Shown: positions 46,797-57,042, counted from the first letter of the stretch. The stretch: DNA of 64,000 nt from Pseudomonas grimontii (GCF_007858185.1 NZ_VFES01000007.1:186001-250000); one strand, 5' to 3'. Notes: generated by a model not told the origin, from the sequence alone. A program made the numbers and translations.

Positions 46797-49454
46797 ATGC
46801 GCACCGAACAACCGAAGATGATTTACCTGAAGGACTATCAGGCGCCGGACTACCTGATCGAAGAGACGCACCTGACCTTCGAGTTGTTCGAGGACCACAG
46901 CCTGGTCCACGCGCAGCTGGTGATGCGCCGTAACCCCGAGCGTGGCGCCGGCCTGCCACCGCTGGTGCTCGACGGCCAGCAGTTGGAGTTGCTGACCGTC
47001 AACCTCGGCGACCAGGAACTGACCGAAGCTGACTACCAGTTGACGGACAGCCACCTGACCCTGCACCCGACCCGCGAGACCTTCACGGTCGACACCAGCG
47101 TGCGCATCCACCCGGAAACCAACACCGCCCTGGAAGGCCTGTACAAATCCGGCAGTATGTTCTGCACCCAGTGCGAGGCCGAGGGCTTTCGCAAGATCAC
47201 CTATTACCTCGACCGCCCCGACGTGATGAGTACGTTCACCACCACGGTGATCGCCGAGCAACACCGCTATCCGATCCTGCTCTCCAACGGCAACCCGATC
47301 GCCAGCGGTCCTGGCGAAGACGGCCGCCACTGGGCGACCTGGGAAGACCCGTTCAAGAAACCGGCGTACCTGTTCGCTTTGGTGGCCGGTGACCTGTGGT
47401 GTGTCGAAGACACCTTCACCACCATGACCAACCGCGAAGTGGCACTGCGCATCTACGTCGAGCCGGAAAATATCGACAAGTGCCAGCACGCTATGACCAG
47501 CCTGAAAAAATCCATGCGCTGGGATGAAGAAACCTACGGTCGCGAGTACGACCTCGACATCTTCATGATCGTGGCGGTCAACGATTTCAACATGGGCGCC
47601 ATGGAGAACAAGGGCCTCAATATCTTCAACTCCAGCGCCGTGCTGGCCCGTGCCGAAACCGCCACCGACGCCGCGCACCAGCGGGTCGAGGCGATCGTCG
47701 CCCACGAATACTTCCACAACTGGTCGGGTAACCGCGTGACCTGCCGCGACTGGTTCCAGCTGTCGCTGAAAGAAGGCTTCACCGTGTTCCGTGATTCGGG
47801 CTTCTCCGCCGACATGAACTCGGCCACGGTCAAGCGCATCCAGGACGTGGCTTACCTGCGTACCCACCAGTTTGCCGAAGACGCCGGCCCCATGGCCCAC
47901 GCGGTGCGCCCGGACAGCTTTATCGAGATCTCCAACTTCTACACCCTGACCGTGTACGAAAAGGGCTCGGAAGTGGTCGGCATGATCCATACCTTGCTCG
48001 GCGCCGAAGGCTTCCGTAAAGGCAGCGACCTGTACTTCGAACGCCATGACGGCCAGGCCGTGACCTGCGACGACTTCATCAAGGCCATGGAAGACGCCAA
48101 CGGCGCCGACCTCAGCCAGTTCAAGCGCTGGTACAGCCAGGCCGGCACCCCACGCCTGGCAGTGAGCGAGTCCTACGACGCTTCGGCCAAAACCTACAGC
48201 CTGACCTTCCGCCAAAGCTGCCCGGAAACCCCGGACAAAGTTGAAAAGCTGCCGTTCGTGATCCCGGTCGAGCTGGGCCTGCTGGACGGGCAGGGCGCTG
48301 GCATTGCCTTGCGCCTCGCCGGTGAAGCGACGGCGGGCACCACGTCCCGCGTGATCTCGGTGACCGAGGCCGAGCAGACCTTCACCTTCGTCGACATCGC
48401 CGAACAGCCGCTGCCGTCGCTGCTGCGTGGTTTCTCGGCGCCGGTGAAACTGAGCTTCCCGTACAACCGCGATCAGTTGATGTTCCTGATGCAGCACGAC
48501 AGCGATGGCTTCAATCGCTGGGATGCGGGCCAGCAGTTGTCGGTGCAGGTGTTGCAGGAACTGATCGTTCAGCATCAGGCGGGCCAGCCGTTGAAGCTGG
48601 ACCAGCGCCTGATTGATGCCTTGCGTACCGTGTTAAGCGATGAGTCCCTGGATCAGGCCATGGTCGCCGAAATGCTTTCGCTGCCAGGCGAAGCCTACCT
48701 GACGGAAATCAGCGAGGTGGCGGATGTGGATGCGATCCACGCCGCCCGTGAGTTTGCGCGCAAGCAACTGGCTGACAACCTGCATGAACCGCTGTGGTTG
48801 CGTTACCAGGCCAATCGCGAGTTGTCCAAGCAGACGCCTTATGTCGCTGCGGCCGAGCATTTCGCCCGGCGTGCCTTGCAGAATATTGCGCTGTCGTACC
48901 TGATGCTCAGCGGCAAGCCTGAGGTGTTGACGGCCACCCTCGAACAGTTTGACACCAGCGACAACATGACCGAACGCCTGACCGCGCTGGCGGTGCTGGT
49001 CAATTCGCCGTTCGAAGCGGAGAAGGCCCAGGCACTGGCGGTGTTTGCCGAGAACTTCAAGGACAACCCGTTGGTCATGGACCAGTGGTTCAGCGTGCAG
49101 GCGGGCAGCACATTGCCGGGCGGGCTGGAGCGGGTCAAGGCGTTGATGGAGCACCCGGCGTTCACTCTCAAGAACCCGAACAAGGTGCGTGCGCTGATCG
49201 GCGCGTTTGCCGGGCAGAACCTGATCAACTTCCACGCCGCCGACGGTTCGGGCTACCGCTTCCTGGCTGACCTGGTGATCGAGTTGAATGGCTTCAACCC
49301 GCAGATCGCTTCGCGCCAGCTGGCGCCGCTGACCCGCTGGCGTAAATACGACAGCGCGCGCCAGGCGTTGATGAAGGCGGAGCTGGAGCGCATTCGTGGC
49401 TCGGGTGAGCTGTCGAGCGATGTGTTCGAGGTGGTGAGCAAGAGCCTTGCTTAA
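46797..49454 (+). CDS. pepN: Aminopeptidase N
   Basis: Cytoplasmic zinc M1 aminopeptidase that removes N-terminal residues from peptides. 885 residues from ATG 46797 with AAGGA upstream; ATG 46788 is too close to it. The substrate motif GAMENKGLNIF and zinc motif VAHEYFHNWSGNRVT are present, with the second-shell Glu in LKEGFTVFRD. The C-terminal superhelical domain is complete. Followed by a clear terminator. Confidence 0.97.
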   Translation: MRTEQPKMIYLKDYQAPDYLIEETHLTFELFEDHSLVHAQLVMRRNPERGAGLPPLVLDGQQLELLTVNLGDQELTEADYQLTDSHLTLHPTRETFTVDTSVRIHPETNTALEGLYKSGSMFCTQCEAEGFRKITYYLDRPDVMSTFTTTVIAEQHRYPILLSNGNPIASGPGEDGRHWATWEDPFKKPAYLFALVAGDLWCVEDTFTTMTNREVALRIYVEPENIDKCQHAMTSLKKSMRWDEETYGREYDLDIFMIVAVNDFNMGAMENKGLNIFNSSAVLARAETATDAAHQRVEAIVAHEYFHNWSGNRVTCRDWFQLSLKEGFTVFRDSGFSADMNSATVKRIQDVAYLRTHQFAEDAGPMAHAVRPDSFIEISNFYTLTVYEKGSEVVGMIHTLLGAEGFRKGSDLYFERHDGQAVTCDDFIKAMEDANGADLSQFKRWYSQAGTPRLAVSESYDASAKTYSLTFRQSCPETPDKVEKLPFVIPVELGLLDGQGAGIALRLAGEATAGTTSRVISVTEAEQTFTFVDIAEQPLPSLLRGFSAPVKLSFPYNRDQLMFLMQHDSDGFNRWDAGQQLSVQVLQELIVQHQAGQPLKLDQRLIDALRTVLSDESLDQAMVAEMLSLPGEAYLTEISEVADVDAIHAAREFARKQLADNLHEPLWLRYQANRELSKQTPYVAAAEHFARRALQNIALSYLMLSGKPEVLTATLEQFDTSDNMTERLTALAVLVNSPFEAEKAQALAVFAENFKDNPLVMDQWFSVQAGSTLPGGLERVKALMEHPAFTLKNPNKVRALIGAFAGQNLINFHAADGSGYRFLADLVIELNGFNPQIASRQLAPLTRWRKYDSARQALMKAELERIRGSGELSSDVFEVVSKSLA

Positions 49455-49469
49455 GTAAACCACTTCGGT

Positions 49470-49500
49470 AAAAAAACGGCCTGTTCAGGCCGTTTTTTTT
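49470..49500. terminator. Intrinsic terminator after pepN
   Basis: ACGGCCTG and CAGGCCGT form an eight-pair stem with A-run before and T-run after, seen directly downstream of pepN. Confidence 0.92.
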
Positions 49501-49598
49501 GCCTTTGAGCTTCGGTCGGGGAGCTTTTTTGCTGCTGACGTTTTCTGACAGGAGGCTCTGCTAAGCTGCGGCACTTTTGCTTGTTCGGTGGGATCAAC

Positions 49599-50315
49599 GT
49601 GTCACGTACCACTCGTTTACTGACGTTGTTGCAGGCCCTGCGGGGCAAGAAACGCCCGGTGACCGCCGCCGTGCTGGCGGCGCAGCTGGAGGTGTCCGAG
49701 CGCACGCTGTACCGCGACATTGCCGAGTTGACCGCCTTGGGCGCGCCGATTTTCGGCGAGGCCGGGGTAGGCTATGTGCTGCGCAGCGGGCTGTTTTTAC
49801 CGCCGTTGATGCTCAACGCCGAGGAAACCGAAGCCGTGGTGCTGGGCTTGCGTTATGTGGATCAGCGGGGGGATGACGTGTTGAGTCGGGCGGCTGCCAA
49901 CGCGCTGGCCAAGATTGCCGATGTACTCGACCCTGCGGCGCAGGAAGCCTTACGCAACCCAACGCTATTACCCGGCCCGCCAGGGTTCGGCTACCCGGAA
50001 AACCGCGTGCCCCTCAATGTGTTCCGCGAGGCCATTCGTAATCAGTCCAAGCTGCATATCGACTACGCCGATGCCAGCCAGACCCAGAGTCAACGCCTGA
50101 TCTGGCCGCTGGCGCTGGGTTTTCTGAACGAGGTGCGGGTGATTGTGGCCTGGTGTGAGTTGCGCGGTGCCTACCGCACCTTTCGCACCGACCGTGTGGC
50201 AAGTGCGCAAGCCCAGGGTGAACGTTATCCGGGGCGGCGCAGTGACTGGTTGCGGGGCTGGCGTAACCTGATGGAACAGAATGAAACCGGGCGGTTTACT
50301 CCTGACAAAAACTGA
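49599..50315 (+). CDS. YafY-type HTH / WYL domain transcriptional regulator
   Basis: 238 residues from GTG 49599 (VSRTTRLLTLLQALRG) with GGGA upstream. N-terminal HTH_11 (VLAAQLEVSERTLYRDIAEL) is followed by a WYL-type sensor domain: KLHIDYADASQTQSQRLIWPLAL and VIVAWCELRGAYRTFRTDRV. WYL regulators often respond to small molecules or nucleic acids. Targets unknown; the next small gene on the same strand may be one. Confidence 0.92.
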   Translation: MSRTTRLLTLLQALRGKKRPVTAAVLAAQLEVSERTLYRDIAELTALGAPIFGEAGVGYVLRSGLFLPPLMLNAEETEAVVLGLRYVDQRGDDVLSRAAANALAKIADVLDPAAQEALRNPTLLPGPPGFGYPENRVPLNVFREAIRNQSKLHIDYADASQTQSQRLIWPLALGFLNEVRVIVAWCELRGAYRTFRTDRVASAQAQGERYPGRRSDWLRGWRNLMEQNETGRFTPDKN

Positions 50316-50366
50316 CACACCCCTGGCTTAGCATGGTGCTACAACCACCTGAAAAGGAGCTTTGCC

Positions 50367-50702
50367 ATGTCCCAGCCTGAATTGGCCCCCGCCATCGTCG
50401 CCTATATCGCGGCGACCAATGCCCGCGACACCTCGGTCATTGCCCATTGTTTTGCTGACGATGCCAATGTGTTCGATGAAGGCCAGCACCAGGTGGGCAC
50501 CGCCGCCATTGCACGCTGGATGGAAGACACCGGGCGCCGTTACCAGCCGCGGGTTGAAGTGCTCAATGTGCAGCACCGAACCGGCAAGGTGCTGGTCAGC
50601 AATGTGGTCTCCGGCAACTTTCCCGGCAGCCCGCTGGAGTTGCGCTACACCTTTCGCCTGAACGCGCAGGGCAAGATTTCACGGTTGGACATCTCCCTGT
50701 AG
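50367..50702 (+). CDS. NTF2-like (SnoaL-type) small protein
   Basis: 111 residues. The SnoaL/NTF2-like fold pattern is visible: IVAYIAATNARDTSVIAHCFADDANVFDE, then GTAAIARWM and a C-terminal beta-sheet with LRYTFRLNAQGKISRLDISL. AAGGAG gives a strong start. No catalytic signature; it may bind a small ligand. Follows the WYL regulator by 51 bases. Confidence 0.88.
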   Translation: MSQPELAPAIVAYIAATNARDTSVIAHCFADDANVFDEGQHQVGTAAIARWMEDTGRRYQPRVEVLNVQHRTGKVLVSNVVSGNFPGSPLELRYTFRLNAQGKISRLDISL

Positions 50703-50717
50703 GTCATAATCGCGGGC

Positions 50718-51821
50718 ATGACTTTCGACTCGCCCCTCGCTGCTTACCAACACGCCATCGCCCAGCAGGGCTTCGTTGCCGACGACGCCCAGCGCCGGGC
50801 GGTGGATGCCCTGCAAGCCTGTCATTCAGCCTTGCATCAAGGCCGTTCGCCCGTGACGGGTGTTTACCTGTGGGGGCCGGTGGGCCGTGGCAAGACCTGG
50901 TTGATGGATCAGTTCTACCAAAGCCTGCGGGTGCCCGCACGGCGTCAGCATTTTCATCACTTCATGGGGTGGGTGCATCAGCGTCTGTTCCAGCTCACCG
51001 GCACCCATGACCCGTTGCAGGCGCTGGCCCGGGAGCTGAGCCGGGACGTACGCGTGCTGTGTTTCGACGAATTGTTTGTCAATGACATCGGTGACGCGAT
51101 CATCCTCGGCCGGCTGTTCCAGGTCATGTTCGAGGAAGGTGTGGTGATGGTCTGCACCTCCAATCAACCGCCGGCCCAGCTGTATGCCGATGGTTTCAAT
51201 CGGGAGCGCTTCCTGCCGGGCATTGCGGCGATTGAGCAGCATATGCAAGTGGTGGCGGTAGACGGTGGTGAGGACCATCGCTTGCATCCCGGTATTGGCC
51301 TGCAGCGCTATTGGGTGAACCAGCCCGAGGCGCTGGCGAACGTGTTCGCACAATTGGCCGAAGGGCAAGCGGTGAGTCGTGGCCCGGTCACCGTTGGCCA
51401 TCGCTCCATTGTTTCCGTGCAGGCCAGTGAAACCGTGCTTTGGTGCCGTTATGCCGACCTGTGCGAACAACCTCTGGCGGCGATGGATTTCATGCTGCTG
51501 TGCGATCGTTTCAAGGTGATCCTGCTGGGCGAGGTGCCCAACCTGAGTGCGCAAAAGCGTCCGGGCCGGATCGCCCGCGGCACCGAGGACGGGGCCGAGC
51601 GGGTGGTGGCCGGTGATCGCGAACTGCCGCAGCTGTCGGTGCACGACGACAGTGTGCGTCGGTTCATCGCCCTGGTGGACGAGTGCTACGACCGCAAGGT
51701 GCCGTTGTTTATCGAGGCCCAGGTGCCGCTGGAGCGCCTGTATACCGACGGCTACCTGGAGTTTCCTTTCCGTCGCACCCTGAGTCGGTTGCAAGAAATG
51801 CAGCTGCAGCGTTTCGGCTGA
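50718..51821 (+). CDS. AFG1/ZapE-like ATPase
   Basis: 367 residues. Walker A GPVGRGKT near residue 54 and Walker B VLCFDELFVNDIGD near residue 115 with sensor CTSNQPPAQLY. The chain matches the AFG1-like ATPase family, to which E. coli ZapE (Z-ring associated) belongs. Pseudomonads often hold two copies, so a division role for this one is only possible. Starts 15 bases after the previous stop. Confidence 0.9.
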   Translation: MTFDSPLAAYQHAIAQQGFVADDAQRRAVDALQACHSALHQGRSPVTGVYLWGPVGRGKTWLMDQFYQSLRVPARRQHFHHFMGWVHQRLFQLTGTHDPLQALARELSRDVRVLCFDELFVNDIGDAIILGRLFQVMFEEGVVMVCTSNQPPAQLYADGFNRERFLPGIAAIEQHMQVVAVDGGEDHRLHPGIGLQRYWVNQPEALANVFAQLAEGQAVSRGPVTVGHRSIVSVQASETVLWCRYADLCEQPLAAMDFMLLCDRFKVILLGEVPNLSAQKRPGRIARGTEDGAERVVAGDRELPQLSVHDDSVRRFIALVDECYDRKVPLFIEAQVPLERLYTDGYLEFPFRRTLSRLQEMQLQRFG

Positions 51822-51956
51822 GGCCTGTACGAAAAAAAGCTCGTAATTGACAATTTGCGCTTTTTTCAGCGCCATAGCTTTCGCGTTTTCTTGCGCACAT
51901 TTGTAGTTAATCTCCTTCATCTGGTGCTGACTACACGCTTACAATCGTGCCCCTCA

Positions 51957-51974
51957 AAGGGAACAGGTTCCCTT
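51957..51974. promoter_or_regulatory. Palindrome upstream of the GNAT gene
   Basis: AAGGGAAC-AG-GTTCCCTT is a perfect inverted repeat 23 bases before the GNAT ATG, just after a TACAAT -10-like box at 51940. It could be an operator or an mRNA hairpin. Confidence 0.45.
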
Positions 51975-51996
51975 GTAGTCGTGATCGAGGACGGAA

Positions 51997-52488
51997 ATGG
52001 ACACCCCAGATATCCTGGTGCTGCAAGCCAGCTACACCAATCCCGTACATGCCCAAGCCATTGGCCGCGTGCTTAACCATTACGCTGAAGACCCGATGGG
52101 CGGCGGCCATAGCCTGTCCGCCGATCTGCTCGAGCAACTGCCGGCCGAGTTGGCCAAGCGCGCCCATGCCTTCAGTGTGCTGGCGTTTGTCGGCGGTGAG
52201 CCGGCGGGTCTGGTGAATTGCTTTGAAGGGTTTTCCACCTTTGCCTGCCGACCCTTGGTCAACGTTCACGACGTGGTGGTGATGCATGCGTTTCGCGGCT
52301 TGGGGCTGAGCCAGAAAATGCTGCTGAAGGTCGAGGAGATTGCCCGTCAGCGTGGTTGCTGCAAGATCACCCTGGAAGTGCTTGAGGGCAATGCCGTCGC
52401 CCAGTCGGCGTATCGCAAGTTTGGTTTTGATGATTCGAAGTTTGATCCCGCCCATGGACGCATGTTGTTCTGGAACAAGCCGCTTTAA
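51997..52488 (+). CDS. GNAT family N-acetyltransferase
   Basis: 163 residues. Acetyl-CoA site HDVVVMHAFRGLGLSQKML near residue 95, strand 5 KITLEVLEGNAVAQSAYRKFGF. GGACGGAA precedes the ATG. Substrate unknown; monocistronic. Confidence 0.92.
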   Translation: MDTPDILVLQASYTNPVHAQAIGRVLNHYAEDPMGGGHSLSADLLEQLPAELAKRAHAFSVLAFVGGEPAGLVNCFEGFSTFACRPLVNVHDVVVMHAFRGLGLSQKMLLKVEEIARQRGCCKITLEVLEGNAVAQSAYRKFGFDDSKFDPAHGRMLFWNKPL

Positions 52489-52501
52489 TAAATAGCGGGC
52501 G

Positions 52502-52529
52502 AAAAAAAGGGCGCCATTAAAGGGCGCCC
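52502..52529 (-). terminator. Intrinsic terminator for the small secreted protein
   Basis: On the minus strand GGGCGCCC and GGCGCCC pair across TTTAAT and are followed by seven T. It ends transcription of the 69-residue gene; the hairpin also lies just after the GNAT stop. Confidence 0.85.
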
Positions 52530-52590
52530 AATAAACCTCTGCCAATGGAGCGGAATGGCCCAGGGTATTGCGGATTAACTAAAGATTAAA

Positions 52591-52800
52591 TTAACTCTTG
52601 GGTTGTTCCTGTTCGGTAGTGTTGGTCTTCGGTGTCTTGCCGTCGGCGAGCGCTGTTTGTTCAGCCGTGCCGTGAAGCTTCTGCTGCATGAAGGTAAAGT
52701 TGTTGTAGAACTCCTTCGAGCGCTCCGCGCCACCTTCTGCAAACGCGGCGGCGGAGCTCAGGGTCATCAGGCTGGCAAGCATCAAAGTCGAGAGTTTCAT
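52591..52800 (-). CDS. Small secreted protein, unknown function
   Basis: 69 residues with a signal peptide (MKLSTLMLASLMTLSSAAAFA) cleaved near AFAEGG. The mature part is short and polar (SKEFYNNFTFMQQKLHG and a Thr/Gln-rich tail). GAGAA lies upstream. It sits between a GNAT gene and the broken siderophore receptor on the same strand. No motif. Confidence 0.78.
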   Translation of the reverse strand: MKLSTLMLASLMTLSSAAAFAEGGAERSKEFYNNFTFMQQKLHGTAEQTALADGKTPKTNTTEQEQPKS

Positions 52801-52944
52801 CGGGTATTCTCATTAAGTGTGATCGGTTATCTGCTCTGTCCTTGATCAGATTCATGGGGGCGATTCTGGTGCGATCTTATTAAGTGGGAATTAACGCGAG
52901 AAACATCCGAAGTTAACGATTTTGTTAACTTCGGGTAGACGCCT

Positions 52945-55170
52945 TTAAAGCTTCCAGTCCACGGCCAGCGTAATGGCGCGTGGGTCGCCCCAATACACGC
53001 CGTTATAAAAGCCGACGCGCTCGTAATACTTTTTATCAAATAGATTATTGACGTTAAGCGACGCTGAGACGTGCTCGTCGAATTGATAGCGGGACATCAG
53101 GTTGACCACGGTATACGCCTGTTGCGTGATCTTCGCCCGTTCGGTCACTCGCGTGTTGCCGACGCGGGCCCCTGTGGGTCGATCGCTCCAATCGTAAATG
53201 TCGCTCTGCCAGTTCACCGCGCCGCCGACGGTGAGGTTGCGCCACGCACCCGGCAACCGGAAGGCGCTGGACACCTTCAGCAGGTTCAGCGGCTGCCCGG
53301 TGTTGTTGCGTTTACCCGAACCGTTCACCGAATGGGTGTAGGTGTAGCCGGCCGTCAGGTTCCAATCGGGCATGATTTCCCCGGCAGCTTCCAATTCGAA
53401 ACCGTTGACCTTGTTACCTTTGCCGCCGGACTTGTAGTACTCCTCGCCGGTGGTCGGGTTCGGCGCTACCGAGTCGTCCCGCTCTGCGACGTTGTCCTGG
53501 GTGCTCCAGAAATACGCCGCCGCCAGGTTCAAGCGCTCGTCCAGCACGCTCCCCTTGAGGCCGACCTCATAGTTGCTGCCCACCACGGGCTCAAGGTACT
53601 TCTTGCTGGCATCCTTGAGGCTTTGTGGCTTGAAGATGTCGGTGTAGCTCGCGTAGACGGTGTACTCCGGCGTCAGGTCGTAGAGCAGGCCGGCGTAGGG
53701 CGTCCACATATCATTGTGGGTCTGGCTGGTTTTGCCGGCGGCGGTAAGCTGGTCGTTGGCATCGTATTGAGGCGCCGCGCTTTTCAGCTCCCAACTGCCA
53801 TAGCGGCTGCCCAGCACCGCGTGCAAGCGGTCGGTGAGGCTCAGTCGCGTGGCCAGGTAGCCGGCCTTTTGTTGCTTGCTGCTGTGTTCGCCCTTGAGGT
53901 CGGTGACGGTGTCGCCGAACTTGGCGATCCCGCCCATGTATTTCCAATCGTCGATGGTGTAGTAGCCGGCAGGTATGTTGTTGCGCATCACGGGGGAGAC
54001 GTCCCGCTGCGTGGCCTCGCCGTAGCCCATCATCAGTGCATGTTCGCGGCCCAGCAACGCATAGCTGCCGGCGAGGTTGAGGTCGACCGCTTCCATCCTG
54101 GAGGTGCCACGCATATGGCTCGCCCAGGCAGTCATGCCGCTGCGATCATCGTTGGGGAAGCCCGCGCCGCCGTAGTACACCTTGCCATCCGTGTCGCTCT
54201 GGCGATGGGTGTAGGCGGCCTTCACGTGCCAGTCGCCGCCGAGCCGATGGTCGAGGGTCGCGAAGGTGGTCTTGTCCGTCAGCGGCCAGGAACTCCAGTG
54301 CGCCGCCATATTGGTGGAGCGCGACAACCCGGCCTTGCCGCCCTAGCTGTTCCAGTACGGCACGGTGCCCCAGGAGGTGCCTTGGACCTGCTTGTCCTGG
54401 TAATCGAAACCTACAGCCAGCACGGTGTCGTCTGAAAGATCGCCTTCCAGAATGCCGTAGCCGACCGCCCGCTGCAGGCCGTAGTTGTCGCGGAACGATT
54501 GGCTGTCACGGTAAGCCAGCACCGTGCGCCCGCGCAGCTTGCCGTCGAATGCCAATGGGCCGCCCACGTCCACGTAGCTGTAGTAGTTGTCATGGCTGCC
54601 GGCACTGACGCCGGTTTTCGCCTGCCATTGGGCCGTCGGGCGCTTGCGCACCATATTGATCGTGGCCGAGGGATCGCCGGCGCCGGTGGTCAAGCCCGTG
54701 GCGCCGCGTACCACCTCGATGTGGTCATAGATGATGGTATCGGCGTCGGACTTCATGTAGCCGAAGGTATTGAGCATCCCGTCAATCTGGAAATTGGTGA
54801 TGCCGTAGCCACGGGAGGAATAGGACACACGGTCGGAATCGTTATGCTGGACGTTGATCCCGGTGGTCTGGCGCAGCACGTCGGTCAAGGTATTGAGATT
54901 GAAATCATCCATCTGCTGGCGAGTGATCACCGAGATCGATTGTGGGGTTTCCTTGACCGATAGGTTCAGGCGGGTGGCGGTGCTCATCGAGCCCGTGGTG
55001 TACGCCCCGGTGTGTTCGGTGGTGGCACCCAGGCCTTCGGCGGAGATGTTGGTCGCGCCGAGTTCGAACGGAGTGGGTTCGGGGTCGGTTTCAGCCAGCA
55101 GGTGTGGGCTCAACGCGGCGCTGCACAGGCCGAGTGTGAGGGTCATGGAGCGGGTAAAAGGCGCGAGCAT
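52945..55170 (-). pseudogene. TonB-dependent siderophore receptor, broken by an in-frame amber codon
   Basis: Outer-membrane receptor gene of 742 codons. The signal peptide (MLAPFTRSMTLTLGLC...LLAE), plug (ETPQSISVITRQQMDDFN, then VVRGATGLTTGAGDPSATINMVRKRP) and barrel ending in AITLAVDWKL with the terminal aromatic-type strand are all intact. At 54343-54345 TAG interrupts the frame between PYWNS and GGKAGLSRST; both halves are in the same frame and only this codon stands between them. CAG (Gln) to TAG is the simplest history. Resembles FpvA/FhuE-type receptors without a signalling domain. AAGGAG precedes ATG 55170. Confidence 0.9.
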
Positions 55171-55257
55171 CGCGGAAGACTCCTTGTCGTCTTTGCGGCC
55201 ACCCCGGAACGGGAAGGCCTTGGCTCAAAGACGAAAGGAGCGAGGGAACTTTAGGTT

Positions 55258-55281
55258 TAAACGAGAATGATTGTTATCTTT
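55258..55281 (-). promoter_or_regulatory. Possible Fur box upstream of the receptor
   Basis: GATAACAATCATTCTCGTT on the minus strand, about 90 bases before the receptor start, shares the GATAA and ATCATT core of Fur sites. Match is partial. Confidence 0.5.
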
Positions 55282-55293
55282 CTGTTACAAACC

Positions 55294-57042
55294 TTATTTT
55301 TCCTGAAGGACCACATCGGCCGGATTAACCTTTTTTGGCTTGAGCAAGCTGAAGTCAATCAAGGCCTTTTGCGGGCGCAGGTAGGGGTTGCCGATCATCA
55401 GCGGGCGCGGCGTGAAGTTGTCGCTCACGACGCTTTTGCTGCGGTCCAGCTCATTGAAGCTCAGCCCCGCCAGGTCGGCCCAGGTGTGGATCAATTGCGA
55501 GCTGCTGTATGGGCGTTGCAAGTCGCCGGCAAATTTCCAGTCGTGGGTTTCACGCCACTTCGGCGAGGCATAGGCCATGAACGGAATGGTGTACATCGGC
55601 GCCGTCGGCTTGCCTTCGTTGCGCCCCAGGGTGGCGTGGCCGGCGGAATCGAATACGTCTTCGCCGTGGTCCGACAGGTACAGCAGGAAGCCGTTGGGAT
55701 CGGTCTTGGCGTAGTCCTTGATCAGGCTCGACACCACGAAATCGTTGTACAGCACCGCATTGTCGTAGCTGTTGTAGAGGGGCAGCTGATCGTCGCTGAT
55801 ACCGGCAGGCACGCCCTGGCGATCGGTGAATTTATCGAAGGTCGGCGGGTAGCGGTACTGGTAGCTCATGTGGGTGCCGAGCAGGTGCACCACGATGAAC
55901 TTGCGCTCGGCCGGATCGGCCAGGGCCTTGGAGAACGGCTCCAGCACATCGCCGTCGTATTGGCGCGCGTTCTGGTTGCGGTTGTTGTTCAGGTACACCT
56001 GCGCGTCGGCCTGTTCGGAAAAGGTCGTGAGCATGGTGTTGCGCTTGGTCATGGTCTGCTGGTTGGTGATCCAGTAGGTCTTGTACCCGGCCTGTTTCAT
56101 CACGCTGACAATCGATGGTGTCTTGAGGTAGAGATCGGGGTTCTCCTCGTCGGCGAACGTCAGTACCTGTTGCAGGGCTTCGATGGTGTAGGGGCGCGGG
56201 GTGATGACATTGTCGAACACCGCCAGTTGGTCGCGCAGCTTGTCCAGCTCCGGCGTGGTGTTACGCGGGTAGCCATAGAGGCTCATGCGCTGACGGTTGG
56301 TCGACTCACCGATCACCAGCACCAGGGTCGAAGGCTGGCCGGCCATGGTGTCCTTGAGGTTGGTCAAGGGTGGGATCTGATTGGCGCTGTCGAGCATGCC
56401 TTGCATGTTGTCCAGCTGCTCGGTGTAGCGGCGGTAGGCAACGATCATCTGCCATGGCACGGCCGGTTCGATGCGCGATTCGAAGCGGTCGATGGCGTCG
56501 TCCAGGGTGTCGCTGCGGGCGATCTGCTTGACCAGCGGGTAGCCGATGATGGCCACCAGGATCGTTGTTGCCGCCAGCAAGGCCTGGCCGCGCGGCAAAT
56601 ACACCGGGCGTACCCGGGTCCACAGGAAAATAGCCACGGCGGTGTGGGCAATGAACGCCAGCACGATCCACCAGGCGAAGTATTGGGTGGCGTACTCGCC
56701 GGCTTCAGAGATGTTCGACTCGAACATAATGAAGATGACGCTTTGGGAAAATTCCTGCTGGTAGATGAAGAAGTAACCCAGGCTGGCCATGGAACACGCC
56801 CACAGCACCACGCCGATCAGGGCGGCGAGCAAGCGCGTACGACGGGGGAATACCAGCAGCGGCGCGAGCCATATCGCGCTCATGAAGAAGGCTTGGCGAA
56901 AACCACTGAAGCCGGAAGTGCCGCTGAGTTGGATCAGCAGTTGGGTAATGCCGGAGAAGTACCAGAAAAACACGAATAGCCAGCCAAGACCGGCCCAATC
57001 AAAGCCTTTCGCAGACTTAGTGCTGCGTTCGAACATCGCCAT
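55294..57042 (-). CDS. Phosphoethanolamine transferase (CptA/EptA family)
   Basis: Adds phosphoethanolamine to lipid A or LPS core from phosphatidylethanolamine at the periplasmic face. 582 residues from ATG 57042 (MAMFERSTKS) with GGAG upstream. Five N-terminal membrane segments, then the sulfatase-fold domain: VIGESTNRQRMSLYGYPRNTTP with the metal Glu, the nucleophile Thr in YTIEALQQVL, HLLGTHMSY and SDHGEDV. The layout is closer to CptA than to EptA; the acceptor is not certain. Confidence 0.92.
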   Translation of the reverse strand: MAMFERSTKSAKGFDWAGLGWLFVFFWYFSGITQLLIQLSGTSGFSGFRQAFFMSAIWLAPLLVFPRRTRLLAALIGVVLWACSMASLGYFFIYQQEFSQSVIFIMFESNISEAGEYATQYFAWWIVLAFIAHTAVAIFLWTRVRPVYLPRGQALLAATTILVAIIGYPLVKQIARSDTLDDAIDRFESRIEPAVPWQMIVAYRRYTEQLDNMQGMLDSANQIPPLTNLKDTMAGQPSTLVLVIGESTNRQRMSLYGYPRNTTPELDKLRDQLAVFDNVITPRPYTIEALQQVLTFADEENPDLYLKTPSIVSVMKQAGYKTYWITNQQTMTKRNTMLTTFSEQADAQVYLNNNRNQNARQYDGDVLEPFSKALADPAERKFIVVHLLGTHMSYQYRYPPTFDKFTDRQGVPAGISDDQLPLYNSYDNAVLYNDFVVSSLIKDYAKTDPNGFLLYLSDHGEDVFDSAGHATLGRNEGKPTAPMYTIPFMAYASPKWRETHDWKFAGDLQRPYSSSQLIHTWADLAGLSFNELDRSKSVVSDNFTPRPLMIGNPYLRPQKALIDFSLLKPKKVNPADVVLQEK

